Assembly: GCA_024688095.1 (NCBI GenBank)
Contig: JAILEJ010000319.1
Span: forward strand, 1 to 5,320
DNA length: 5,320 nucleotides
From: Butyrivibrio sp.
GTDB lineage: Bacteria; Bacillota; Clostridia; Lachnospirales; Lachnospiraceae
Direction of reading: 5' to 3'
Of this stretch, positions 1 through 5,032 are shown in pieces; position 1 is the first letter of the stretch; every line of letters begins with the position of its first letter. The notes under the pieces are model-generated. The model was not told where the DNA came from and made no database searches. It was given only the letters and a program-made list of their open reading frames with translations. The position numbers were made by a program, and so were the translations under genes.

Positions 1-1
1 G

Positions 2-313
2 CTTCAGAAACAAGGTATGGAACAGTCTATGTCTCGTGTAGGACATTGTATAGATAATGGACCTACTGAAGGATTCTGGGGAATTATTAAGACTGAGATG
101 TACTGCATGTTTGATATAACTGATGAAGCATCGCTCAGAAACGCCATAAAGAAATACATGGATTTTTATACCAACGAAAGACCACAGGAAAGATTCGACG
201 GAAAGACACCTGCTCAGGTACGCCAGGAAGCCATGCTCGCGGATTCACCCAAAGATTATCCTATTCCAGAGCACAAACGCATACACAAGCATAAAGCTAA
301 ATGGGCAGCTTAA
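2..313 (+). CDS. IS3-family transposase OrfB, C-terminal fragment (5' end outside window)
   Basis: This is the C-terminal part of the IS3-family transposase (integrase-core, DDE type), which catalyses strand cleavage and transfer at the IS ends. The reading frame is open to the window edge at base 2, so the ATG at 17 is internal and not the true start. Seen: the motif SMSRVGHCIDNGPTEGFWG, which matches the family's SMSR-G-C-DN-x-x-E-(S/G)-F-(F/W) signature. The glutamate of PTEGFW (codon 68-70) is the expected third catalytic residue. It is followed by FYTNERPQERFDGKTPAQVR, the usual Y-N-x-RP...L-x-x-x-TP-x-x-x-R block. The basic tail (HKRIHKHKAKWAA) and TAA stop at 311-313 look intact. The two catalytic aspartates would lie upstream, so activity cannot be judged. 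The gene points toward, and converges with, the chromosomal operon. Confidence 0.88.
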   Translation, partial: LQKQGMEQSMSRVGHCIDNGPTEGFWGIIKTEMYCMFDITDEASLRNAIKKYMDFYTNERPQERFDGKTPAQVRQEAMLADSPKDYPIPEHKRIHKHKAKWAA

Positions 314-319
314 CAATGA

Positions 320-339
320 ATTACAGCCGAAGCTGTAAT
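320..339 (+). repeat. Perfect 8-bp hairpin with CGAA loop just after the transposase stop
   Basis: Arms ATTACAGC (320-327) and GCTGTAAT (332-339) are exact reverse complements around a CGAA tetraloop. It starts 6 bp after the transposase stop. No T-run follows, so it is not a classic intrinsic terminator. It may protect the 3' end of the transposase mRNA or be a structural part of the IS; the function is unknown. Confidence 0.6.
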
Positions 340-368
340 AGCCTTTATGAACAACTTCTTCGATTATT

Positions 369-406
369 AAAATGGTGACCACCTCTAATGAAGTGATCAC
401 CATTTT
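369..406. terminator. Bidirectional intrinsic terminator within the IS 3' end
   Basis: Arms 369-382 (AAAATGGTGACCAC) and 393-406 (GTGATCACCATTTT) pair over 14 positions with one C/A mismatch on the plus strand. On the minus strand that position becomes a G·U wobble, so the hairpin is continuous there. T-rich sequence follows on both sides: TTTTT (403-407) for plus-strand transcripts from the transposase, and the T's and A/T-rich stretch below 373 for minus-strand transcripts. It lies 58 bp after the transposase stop. It is also about 68 bp past the stop of the convergent pseudouridine synthase gene and is the first convincing terminator there. Confidence 0.75.
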
Positions 407-428
407 TCTTGACTTATTTTGTTTATTT

Positions 429-452
429 GGCCTATCTACTTGACAGACCCCA
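429..452 (+). repeat. Probable right terminal inverted repeat of the IS
   Basis: The stretch ending CTTGACAGACCCCA has the look of an IS3-family right end: a terminal CA and, on the other strand, TGGGGTCTGTCAAGTAGATA. The inner boundary (429) is approximate. The matching left repeat lies outside the window, so this is recognition by pattern and not a demonstrated repeat pair. Confidence 0.5.
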
Positions 453-474
453 GATCATGGTGCGACAGCCATTT

Positions 475-1185
475 TTAATCATTCATTAAATCAAATATTG
501 AATTTTCCGGTTCAACTTCTAAAGACATCTCTTTTTGAGTGACAGGATGTACAAATTCTATTCTGGATGCACACAGAGCAACACTTTTGACATTCAGCTT
601 TTTAGAAAGATTAGCAGAAGCTTCGCTTCCATATTTCTGATCTCCCAAAAGAGGATTTCCATAATTTGAAAGCTGTGCCCTTATCTGATGAAAACGTCCT
701 GTATCAAGTTCTATCTTAAGATATGTGTAACTCTCACCTTCAACATGAACTTCCCTTATCTTTTCAAAGGATAGTCTGGATAATTTTCCTCCATCACTTT
801 CAGCTGAAACTATATGTGCAAGATTATCTTTGCCTTTTTTTAAATAATTTTCCAGCACAGCATTTTCATCTTTCACAGTTCCATATGCTGCACAATAATA
901 TTGCTTTTTTAATTTATTGTTTCTTATCTGATTACTCAGCTCTGCTGCAGCCTTCTTGTTTTTGGCAAATACCAAAACACCTTCAACCGGCTGATCAAGC
1001 CTGTGTATCATTCCAACATATATCTCCGACCTGATTCCATTTTTTTTATCTCTAGCAGATAAAAAATTTTTCAGGTAGCTGATAAGGTCCATTTGACCTA
1101 TTCTTGCACTTTCGGTTGGATATCCTGCTGGTTTGTAACATACTATTATATCTTTATCTTCATATACTATTTCAGGATTCTTCAT
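475..1185 (-). CDS. RluA-family RNA pseudouridine synthase (no S4 domain)
   Basis: This is a pseudouridine synthase of the RluA family, which isomerises specific uridines in rRNA or tRNA in the cytoplasm. Seen in the 236 residues: an N-terminal VYEDKDIIVCYKPAG block; the catalytic motif HRLDQP at about 61-66 with the nucleophilic aspartate D64; the conserved LDTGRFHQIRAQLS...G-PLLGDQKYG block at about 160-185; and a C-terminal ALCASRIEFVHPVT segment. The protein starts directly with the catalytic domain. It lacks the S4 RNA-binding domain of RluB/C/D/E-type enzymes, which fits the shorter RluA-like members; the target uridine cannot be deduced. The start at 1185 is preceded by GAGG about 13 nt upstream, a rather long spacing. 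The gene begins 27 bp after the CPBP gene, so it is probably last in the histidine kinase operon. The IS ends about 22 bp past its stop. Confidence 0.88.
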   Translation of the reverse strand: MKNPEIVYEDKDIIVCYKPAGYPTESARIGQMDLISYLKNFLSARDKKNGIRSEIYVGMIHRLDQPVEGVLVFAKNKKAAAELSNQIRNNKLKKQYYCAAYGTVKDENAVLENYLKKGKDNLAHIVSAESDGGKLSRLSFEKIREVHVEGESYTYLKIELDTGRFHQIRAQLSNYGNPLLGDQKYGSEASANLSKKLNVKSVALCASRIEFVHPVTQKEMSLEVEPENSIFDLMND

Positions 1186-1212
1186 TTATATTACTTTTCC
1201 TCAAAATTAAAT

Positions 1213-1839
1213 TTATCTAAGTGAGAATCTTGCCATCGCATATACAAATGAAGGTATTCTGTCAAAAATATTAAATGCCAGATGTACAAGCATTGGAATA
1301 TATATATTATCTGTAAACAGATATGCAAGTGTAAGTGGAATTATCATTACTACACTTTCTATCATACCGCTTATACTTCTTCCATATATACAGGACGATA
1401 ATAATAGAGACAATAATGTAGTTAATATCATAAGTCCAACATTCTTTTTACAGATAAGTGCTTTTCTGAAATATAATTCATCCACTATTGGTACCAAAAC
1501 TATGGTCGCCAAAAGATAAAGAACCATTTCAAAAACACTTGACATCTGAACACTTAAATTTTTAATATACAAATTCCAAAATACATTTGTCAGAAGTTGT
1601 TTCCTAGTCTCGTATACGATTACAACTGTTACCAGTGTAAATAAAAGTGGCGGCCAGAAATATTTTCCTCTGCTAAAATTACTCGCAAACTTTTTCATTG
1701 AAAAATCTTTGTGAAAATATATCAGCAGCACCAGATAAAAAATAAAGAATTCGTATACCACATACTCTTTAAAGTATGTACTAAGCAATATAAATATAGC
1801 TTCCCATGCTATTGGGAAAACCACTTTTTTATAATTCAT
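1213..1839 (-). CDS. CPBP (CAAX protease/Abi-like) family membrane protein with altered motif 2
   Basis: This is a polytopic membrane protein of 208 residues with several hydrophobic segments (roughly 6-23, 26-42, 63-77, 103-119, 134-150, 160-177). The likely family is CPBP intramembrane metalloproteases, which includes CAAX-processing enzymes and bacteriocin-immunity (Abi) proteins. Seen: motif 1 as VPIVDELYFRKAL, with D120-E121...R125 in place of the usual EExxxR; motif 3 as PMLVHLAFN with H186 and N190. The motif 2 position, usually FxxxH, reads CIYGR (150-154), so the phenylalanine and the presumed metal-binding histidine are both replaced. Proteolytic activity is therefore doubtful; a scaffold or immunity-type role is possible. 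The start at 1839 has a GGAG site 8 nt upstream. It lies 30 bp after the response regulator and 27 bp before the pseudouridine synthase, which suggests cotranscription. The family call rests on motifs 1 and 3 and the membrane topology. Confidence 0.72.
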   Translation of the reverse strand: MNYKKVVFPIAWEAIFILLSTYFKEYVVYEFFIFYLVLLIYFHKDFSMKKFASNFSRGKYFWPPLLFTLVTVVIVYETRKQLLTNVFWNLYIKNLSVQMSSVFEMVLYLLATIVLVPIVDELYFRKALICKKNVGLMILTTLLSLLLSSCIYGRSISGMIESVVMIIPLTLAYLFTDNIYIPMLVHLAFNIFDRIPSFVYAMARFSLR

Positions 1840-1869
1840 TTTTCAAGCTCCAAACTTCATGTATCTACA

Positions 1870-2559
1870 TCAAACCTTAAATCTGTATCCCACTCCCCAG
1901 ATTGTTTCAATATACTGTGGATTTGATGTATCATATTCAATTTTTTCACGAATCTTTTTAATATGAACTGTTACTGTAGCGATATCGCCAATTGAATCCA
2001 TATTCCAGATCTTTCTAAACAGTTCTTCCTTAGTAAATACGTGATTAGGATTTTCGGCAAGGAATGTAAGAAGATCAAATTCCTTTGTTGTGAAATTCTT
2101 TTCAATATCATCAACATATACTCGTCTTGCTGTCTTGTCAATCTTTAATCCTCTGATTTCAACAACATCATTAGATTCACTTCCTGAACCTACAAGTCTT
2201 GAGTATCTTGCAAGATGTGCTTTAACTCTTGCAACCAGCTCTGATGGGCTAAATGGTTTTGTAATGTAATCATCTGCTCCAAGACCAAGACCTCTTATCT
2301 TGTCGATATCATCCTTTTTAGCTGATACCATAAGAATCGGTACATTTTTCTTTTCTCTGATATGTTTACAAACCTCAAATCCATCCATACCAGGGAGCAT
2401 AAGATCAAGAATTATGAGATCAAATTCATTTTCAAGTGCTGTCTGTAAACCGTCATCTCCTTTGTTTTCAATGGTAACCTCGAAGTCACTGAGCTCTAAA
2501 TAGTCTTTCTCAAGGTCTGCAATAGCTTCTTCATCTTCAACGATAAGTATTCTGCTCAT
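1870..2559 (-). CDS. OmpR/PhoB-family response regulator
   Basis: This is a two-component transcription regulator of 229 residues that is phosphorylated by the kinase encoded just upstream. The receiver domain (about 1-115) shows the acidic pocket E8-D9-E10, phosphoacceptor D52 in LDLMLPGMDG, switch residue S79 in MVSA and K101 in KPF. A short linker (about 118-132) leads to a C-terminal winged-helix DNA-binding domain with FTTKEFDLL, the recognition-helix region TVTVHIKKIREKIE and the terminal hairpin ETIWGVGYRF. All key residues are present. The ATG at 2559 is preferred because GGAGG (2568-2572) stands 8 nt before it and MSRILIVEDEE is the normal family start. An in-frame ATG at 2574 overlaps that site and would add five residues. 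The gene follows the kinase with a 71-bp gap, the reverse of the more common regulator-kinase order. Its targets are not given by the sequence; autoregulation of its own operon is a reasonable guess. Confidence 0.93.
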   Translation of the reverse strand: MSRILIVEDEEAIADLEKDYLELSDFEVTIENKGDDGLQTALENEFDLIILDLMLPGMDGFEVCKHIREKKNVPILMVSAKKDDIDKIRGLGLGADDYITKPFSPSELVARVKAHLARYSRLVGSGSESNDVVEIRGLKIDKTARRVYVDDIEKNFTTKEFDLLTFLAENPNHVFTKEELFRKIWNMDSIGDIATVTVHIKKIREKIEYDTSNPQYIETIWGVGYRFKV

Positions 2560-2567
2560 TTTGGTTT

Positions 2568-2572
2568 CCTCC
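2568..2572 (-). promoter_or_regulatory. Ribosome binding site that decides the response regulator start
   Basis: GGAGG on the minus strand, 8 nt before the ATG at 2559. Its first two G's fall within and next to the alternative in-frame ATG at 2574, which has no comparable site of its own. This supports the shorter protein. Confidence 0.8.
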
Positions 2573-2630
2573 ATAGTCTTTTTTCGTAATACCTTATTCT
2601 CGATATAATTGTCTGCTACTATTAATTTGC

Positions 2631-4139
2631 TTATCGTTCAATAGTAACTTCCGTTTCTGGCTTATGTTGATATTCAATATATTTTCTAAGAACAAAATGC
2701 ATACATGTTCCTTCATTCTCCTGGCTTGTAGCCCAAATATAACCGCCATGGTCCTCAATTATCTTCTTAACTATTGAAAGACCTATACCGCTTCCTCCCT
2801 GTTTGGAATTTCGGGATGAATCCGTTCTGTAAAATCTATCAAAAATACTTGATATATCTTTTTGTGCAATACCTTTACCATTATCTTCGATTTCAACTCT
2901 TATAGAGTCTACCTCATCCAGAATTCGAATATCTATTATTCCGGTTCCATCTTCTCTTCCAAGATATTTCACGCTGTTATTTATAATATTATTTATTACC
3001 CTCTTTAGCTGCTCCGGATCCGCGACTATTAGAGTTTCTGGTGTAGTCAGATTAGAATAGTTAAGCTTTATGTTCTTGTTTTCCATATCGACTCCAACTT
3101 CCTCGATACAGTCCCCAAAATAATCTGCCACATTTATTCTGGTAAAATTATAAGGTATTCGGTTGTTGTCTATACTTGAATATAATGTAAGCTCATTGAT
3201 AAGATTATTCATATCATTCGCTTTACTGTATATTGTTCGTATATATTTCTGCTGCCTTTCAGGAGTATCGGCTACGCCTTCAAGTAATCCCTGTGAATAA
3301 CCTTTTATCGCAGTTATAGGAGTTTTTAGATCATGAGAAATATTACTGATAAGCTCTTTATTCTGCTTTTCTCTCACTATCTTTTCATCAGCTGATTCCT
3401 TGAGCCTTAATCTCATGTCCTCATAATTTCGGTACATCTCACCAATTTCACCCTTTTCATTGATATCCGTTGGAAGAATGTAGTCGAAATTTCCATCCGA
3501 TATATGTTTCATTGCAATATTAAGTTCATCTATTGGTTTAAAAAAACTTCTGCTTATCCAATATGAAAAAACAAAACTTGTAACAATCAGAATCACTACA
3601 ATTGCCAAAAACATATAAGCAATAATCTGTGTATTACCAAAGGTCTTTATCTTGGTAATGATAAAAAAGCTTCCCTTTGAACCATCACTGAACTCAAAAT
3701 CCATCTGCTTTGCAAGCTGCTGGGTTTCAGTATAATAAAAACCTGTATTATCTGTTATTCCATATTCAGGCAGTAGATTAAATATCTCTGCAGCCTTTTC
3801 TTTACTTCCAGTGTAATATATATCATGATCTTTTCTTACTATAATAAAAGAAGATTTGTAAGTAATCGTTTCCTCAATTTCCTTAAGATAACTTTTATCT
3901 TCCAAAATATGAGGATCTTCTTCCATATCTTTCTGAACTGTATTAAATATTTCTTCTGTCATTTCATTAAAAATTCCACCCGGATTGGATATCATCCCAT
4001 AATCGAGTGTCTCAGAAAAATTGGATAAGTTTCCGTTAATTACAAATCTACCTATTCCCAGAAATGCCAGGAATGTAAGAATAAGTGGCAATATAACTAT
4101 TGCACTTGATGTTATAATCAGTCTCGTACGAAACCGCAT
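2631..4139 (-). CDS. Membrane sensor histidine kinase (HAMP-HisKA-HATPase_c)
   Basis: This is a sensor kinase of 502 residues at the cytoplasmic membrane that autophosphorylates on histidine and passes the phosphate to the downstream response regulator. In order: a basic N-terminus and transmembrane helix 1 (about 7-29); an extracytoplasmic sensor region of about 140 residues (30-170) that I cannot assign to a named sensor family; transmembrane helix 2 (about 172-195); HAMP (about 195-250); HisKA with SNISHDLKTPITAIKGYSQG and phosphoacceptor H269; then the ATPase domain with N box INNIINNSVKY (N384, N388), G1 box EDNGKGI (418-424), F box FDRFYRTDSSR (433-443) and G2 box GGSGIGLSIVKK (448-459). 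No catalytic motif is missing. The signal is unknown. The start at 4139 has GGGGG (4151-4155) 11 nt upstream. It is the first gene of the proposed operon and the regulator follows 71 bp later. Confidence 0.93.
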   Translation of the reverse strand: MRFRTRLIITSSAIVILPLILTFLAFLGIGRFVINGNLSNFSETLDYGMISNPGGIFNEMTEEIFNTVQKDMEEDPHILEDKSYLKEIEETITYKSSFIIVRKDHDIYYTGSKEKAAEIFNLLPEYGITDNTGFYYTETQQLAKQMDFEFSDGSKGSFFIITKIKTFGNTQIIAYMFLAIVVILIVTSFVFSYWISRSFFKPIDELNIAMKHISDGNFDYILPTDINEKGEIGEMYRNYEDMRLRLKESADEKIVREKQNKELISNISHDLKTPITAIKGYSQGLLEGVADTPERQQKYIRTIYSKANDMNNLINELTLYSSIDNNRIPYNFTRINVADYFGDCIEEVGVDMENKNIKLNYSNLTTPETLIVADPEQLKRVINNIINNSVKYLGREDGTGIIDIRILDEVDSIRVEIEDNGKGIAQKDISSIFDRFYRTDSSRNSKQGGSGIGLSIVKKIIEDHGGYIWATSQENEGTCMHFVLRKYIEYQHKPETEVTIER

Positions 4140-4150
4140 TTATATTATTT

Positions 4151-4155
4151 CCCCC
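4151..4155 (-). promoter_or_regulatory. Ribosome binding site of the histidine kinase gene
   Basis: GGGGGAA on the minus strand, 11 nt before the ATG at 4139. It is an imperfect, G-rich Shine-Dalgarno and the only purine-rich G run in an otherwise A/T-only leader. It lies right after one copy of the 12-bp repeat, so that repeat could affect ribosome access. Confidence 0.6.
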
Positions 4156-4159
4156 ATAA

Positions 4160-4235
4160 AAAATCTCTAAATAGATTAAATATCTATTATTAAATAGTAA
4201 AATATAAATTTATTATAACACATAAAATCTCTAAA
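4160..4235. repeat. 12-bp direct repeat flanking the promoter and leader of the kinase operon
   Basis: The sequence AAAATCTCTAAA (TTTAGAGATTTT on the coding strand) occurs at 4160-4171 and again at 4224-4235, 64 bp apart, close to six helical turns. Each copy is preceded on the plus strand by CATAA or CATA. The upstream copy falls in the promoter spacer, just before the extended -10. The other sits in the leader immediately before the ribosome binding site. A 7-bp dyad (AATAGAT/ATCTATT, 4170-4188) overlaps the leader copy. This could be an operator, but the sequence is very A/T-rich, so chance is a real alternative. Confidence 0.45.
4212..4220 (-). promoter_or_regulatory. Extended -10 promoter for the kinase operon
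   Basis: On the minus strand TGTTATAAT gives a perfect TATAAT hexamer (4212-4217) with the TGn extension (4218-4220). No good -35 is seen about 17 bp upstream, only a T-rich run, which is common for extended -10 promoters. Transcription would begin near 4205, leaving a leader of about 66 nt before the kinase ATG. The promoter lies just past the mtnN terminator, as expected for a separate unit. Confidence 0.65.
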
Positions 4236-4249
4236 AAAACCAAAAATAT

Positions 4250-4277
4250 AAAGGTTATTGCATTAACAATAACCTTT
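4250..4277 (-). terminator. Intrinsic terminator of the luxS-mtnN unit (probably bidirectional)
   Basis: Arms AAAGGTTATTG (4250-4260) and CAATAACCTTT (4267-4277) pair perfectly over 11 bp around a 6-nt loop. On the minus strand the hairpin starts 12 nt after the mtnN stop and is followed by a T-rich tract (TATATTTTTGG, then seven T's). On the plus strand six T's (4275-4280) overlap and follow the right arm, so it could also act in that direction, although no plus-strand gene reads into it. Confidence 0.88.
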
Positions 4278-4289
4278 TTTCTTAAAAAA

Positions 4290-4985
4290 TCAGATATTTC
4301 TTATCATTGCATCAACTAAAGCTGCGCAATCTTTTGCAGCCTTCTTTTCAAATGTAGGATAATCAACTGATCCACTTCCATCTGCTTTATCAGAAATAGC
4401 TCTGATAATAATAAATGGTACATTATTAAGATAGCTTGCCTGTGCAATGGCAGCACCTTCCATTTCAGTACATAATCCACCAAAATTATCAATAATGTTC
4501 TGCTTAACAGAATCATCTGCAATAAACTGGTCACCTGAACATACTCTTCCAACGAAAACATTCACATCAGAAGCTGCTTCTTTGATAGATTTCTGAGCAA
4601 TCTCAATAAGCCATTTATCACCTTTGAATTCACTGACACCCAGCTGTGGAACTTCGCCCTTTTTATAACCAAAAATTGTTGCGTCTACATCGTGGTAACA
4701 TGCATCCTCTGATAGTACAATATCTCCAATATCAATTTTAGCATTAAGAGATCCTGCAACACCTGTATTTATGATATGTGTAACTTCAAAAATGTCTACA
4801 AGAATCTGAACACAGATTCCGGCATTAACCTTAGCTATACCACTTTTTACAACAACAACTTCTGTATTTCCTATAGTTCCTTCAAAAAATTCCATGGATG
4901 CTTTCTTTACTGTTCTCTTAACATCCATTTCTGATTTTAAATGTGCAACCTCTTCCTCCATTGCACCAATTATTCCAAATTTCAT
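4290..4985 (-). CDS. mtnN: 5'-Methylthioadenosine/S-adenosylhomocysteine nucleosidase
   Basis: This cytoplasmic enzyme cleaves the N-glycosidic bond of 5'-methylthioadenosine and S-adenosylhomocysteine, releasing adenine and, from the latter, S-ribosylhomocysteine, the LuxS substrate. Seen in 231 residues, the normal family length: N-terminal MKFGIIGAMEEEV with catalytic E12; INTGVAGSL (about 73-81); DVDATIFGY (about 99-107); CSGDQFI (about 149-155); EMEGAAIAQ with E176 (the E. coli E174 equivalent); and RAISDKAD with the catalytic acid D199. All active-site residues are kept. The ATG at 4985 is preferred: it gives the family-typical start and has GAGAG 7 nt upstream. An in-frame ATG at 4991 sits too close to that site. 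The gene lies about 47 bp after luxS in the same direction and is followed by a strong terminator. The gene is also known as pfs or mtn. Confidence 0.95.
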   Translation of the reverse strand: MKFGIIGAMEEEVAHLKSEMDVKRTVKKASMEFFEGTIGNTEVVVVKSGIAKVNAGICVQILVDIFEVTHIINTGVAGSLNAKIDIGDIVLSEDACYHDVDATIFGYKKGEVPQLGVSEFKGDKWLIEIAQKSIKEAASDVNVFVGRVCSGDQFIADDSVKQNIIDNFGGLCTEMEGAAIAQASYLNNVPFIIIRAISDKADGSGSVDYPTFEKKAAKDCAALVDAMIRNI

Positions 4986-5032
4986 TTTCATACTCTCTTT
5001 TTCTATATATTTTATATCTGATTTTTATCTTT

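Larger units (their letters stand above)
1..452 (+). mobile_element. IS3-family insertion sequence, right-hand (3') portion
   Basis: This is the downstream part of an IS3-family element, probably near the IS150 group; the left end lies before the window. Seen: the C-terminal piece of a DDE transposase, about 140 bp of non-coding DNA with two hairpins, and a probable terminus ending in CCCCA at 452. Read from outside, that end starts TGGGGTCTGTCAAG, which fits the TG...CA ends of the IS3 family. The boundary is inferred from this pattern because the left inverted repeat cannot be compared. Bases from 453 (GAT or GATC) could be one copy of a target-site duplication. The element lies about 22 bp past the stop of the convergent pseudouridine synthase gene. 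Confidence 0.75.

Noticed and set aside
457..476. Short hairpin ATGG/CCAT followed by a T-run next to the IS end
   Set aside because: Only four firm base pairs plus a possible wobble; too weak to call a terminator. On the plus strand it runs into the end of the convergent gene.
723..1034. Plus-strand open frame inside the pseudouridine synthase gene
   Set aside because: It is antisense to a well-supported gene, has no recognisable motifs and no ribosome binding site, and its composition is that of a reverse-strand shadow.
2575..2630. Possible internal promoter between kinase and regulator
   Set aside because: Only loose A/T-rich hexamer matches without a convincing -35/-10 pair; the gap is short and the genes are probably cotranscribed.
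3825..4028. Plus-strand open frame opposite the kinase sensor region
   Set aside because: Antisense shadow rich in F, I and K, with no motif. The same judgement applies to plus-strand frames at 1711-1926 and 2300-2503.
4140..4157. Tiny leader frame ATG-GGG-GAA-ATA-ATA-TAA just before the kinase start
   Set aside because: Five codons with no ribosome binding site of its own; its G run is better explained as the kinase Shine-Dalgarno.
4316..4561. Minus-strand open frame within mtnN in another frame
   Set aside because: It overlaps the MtnN active-site coding region entirely and shows a leucine/isoleucine-rich out-of-frame translation with no motif.
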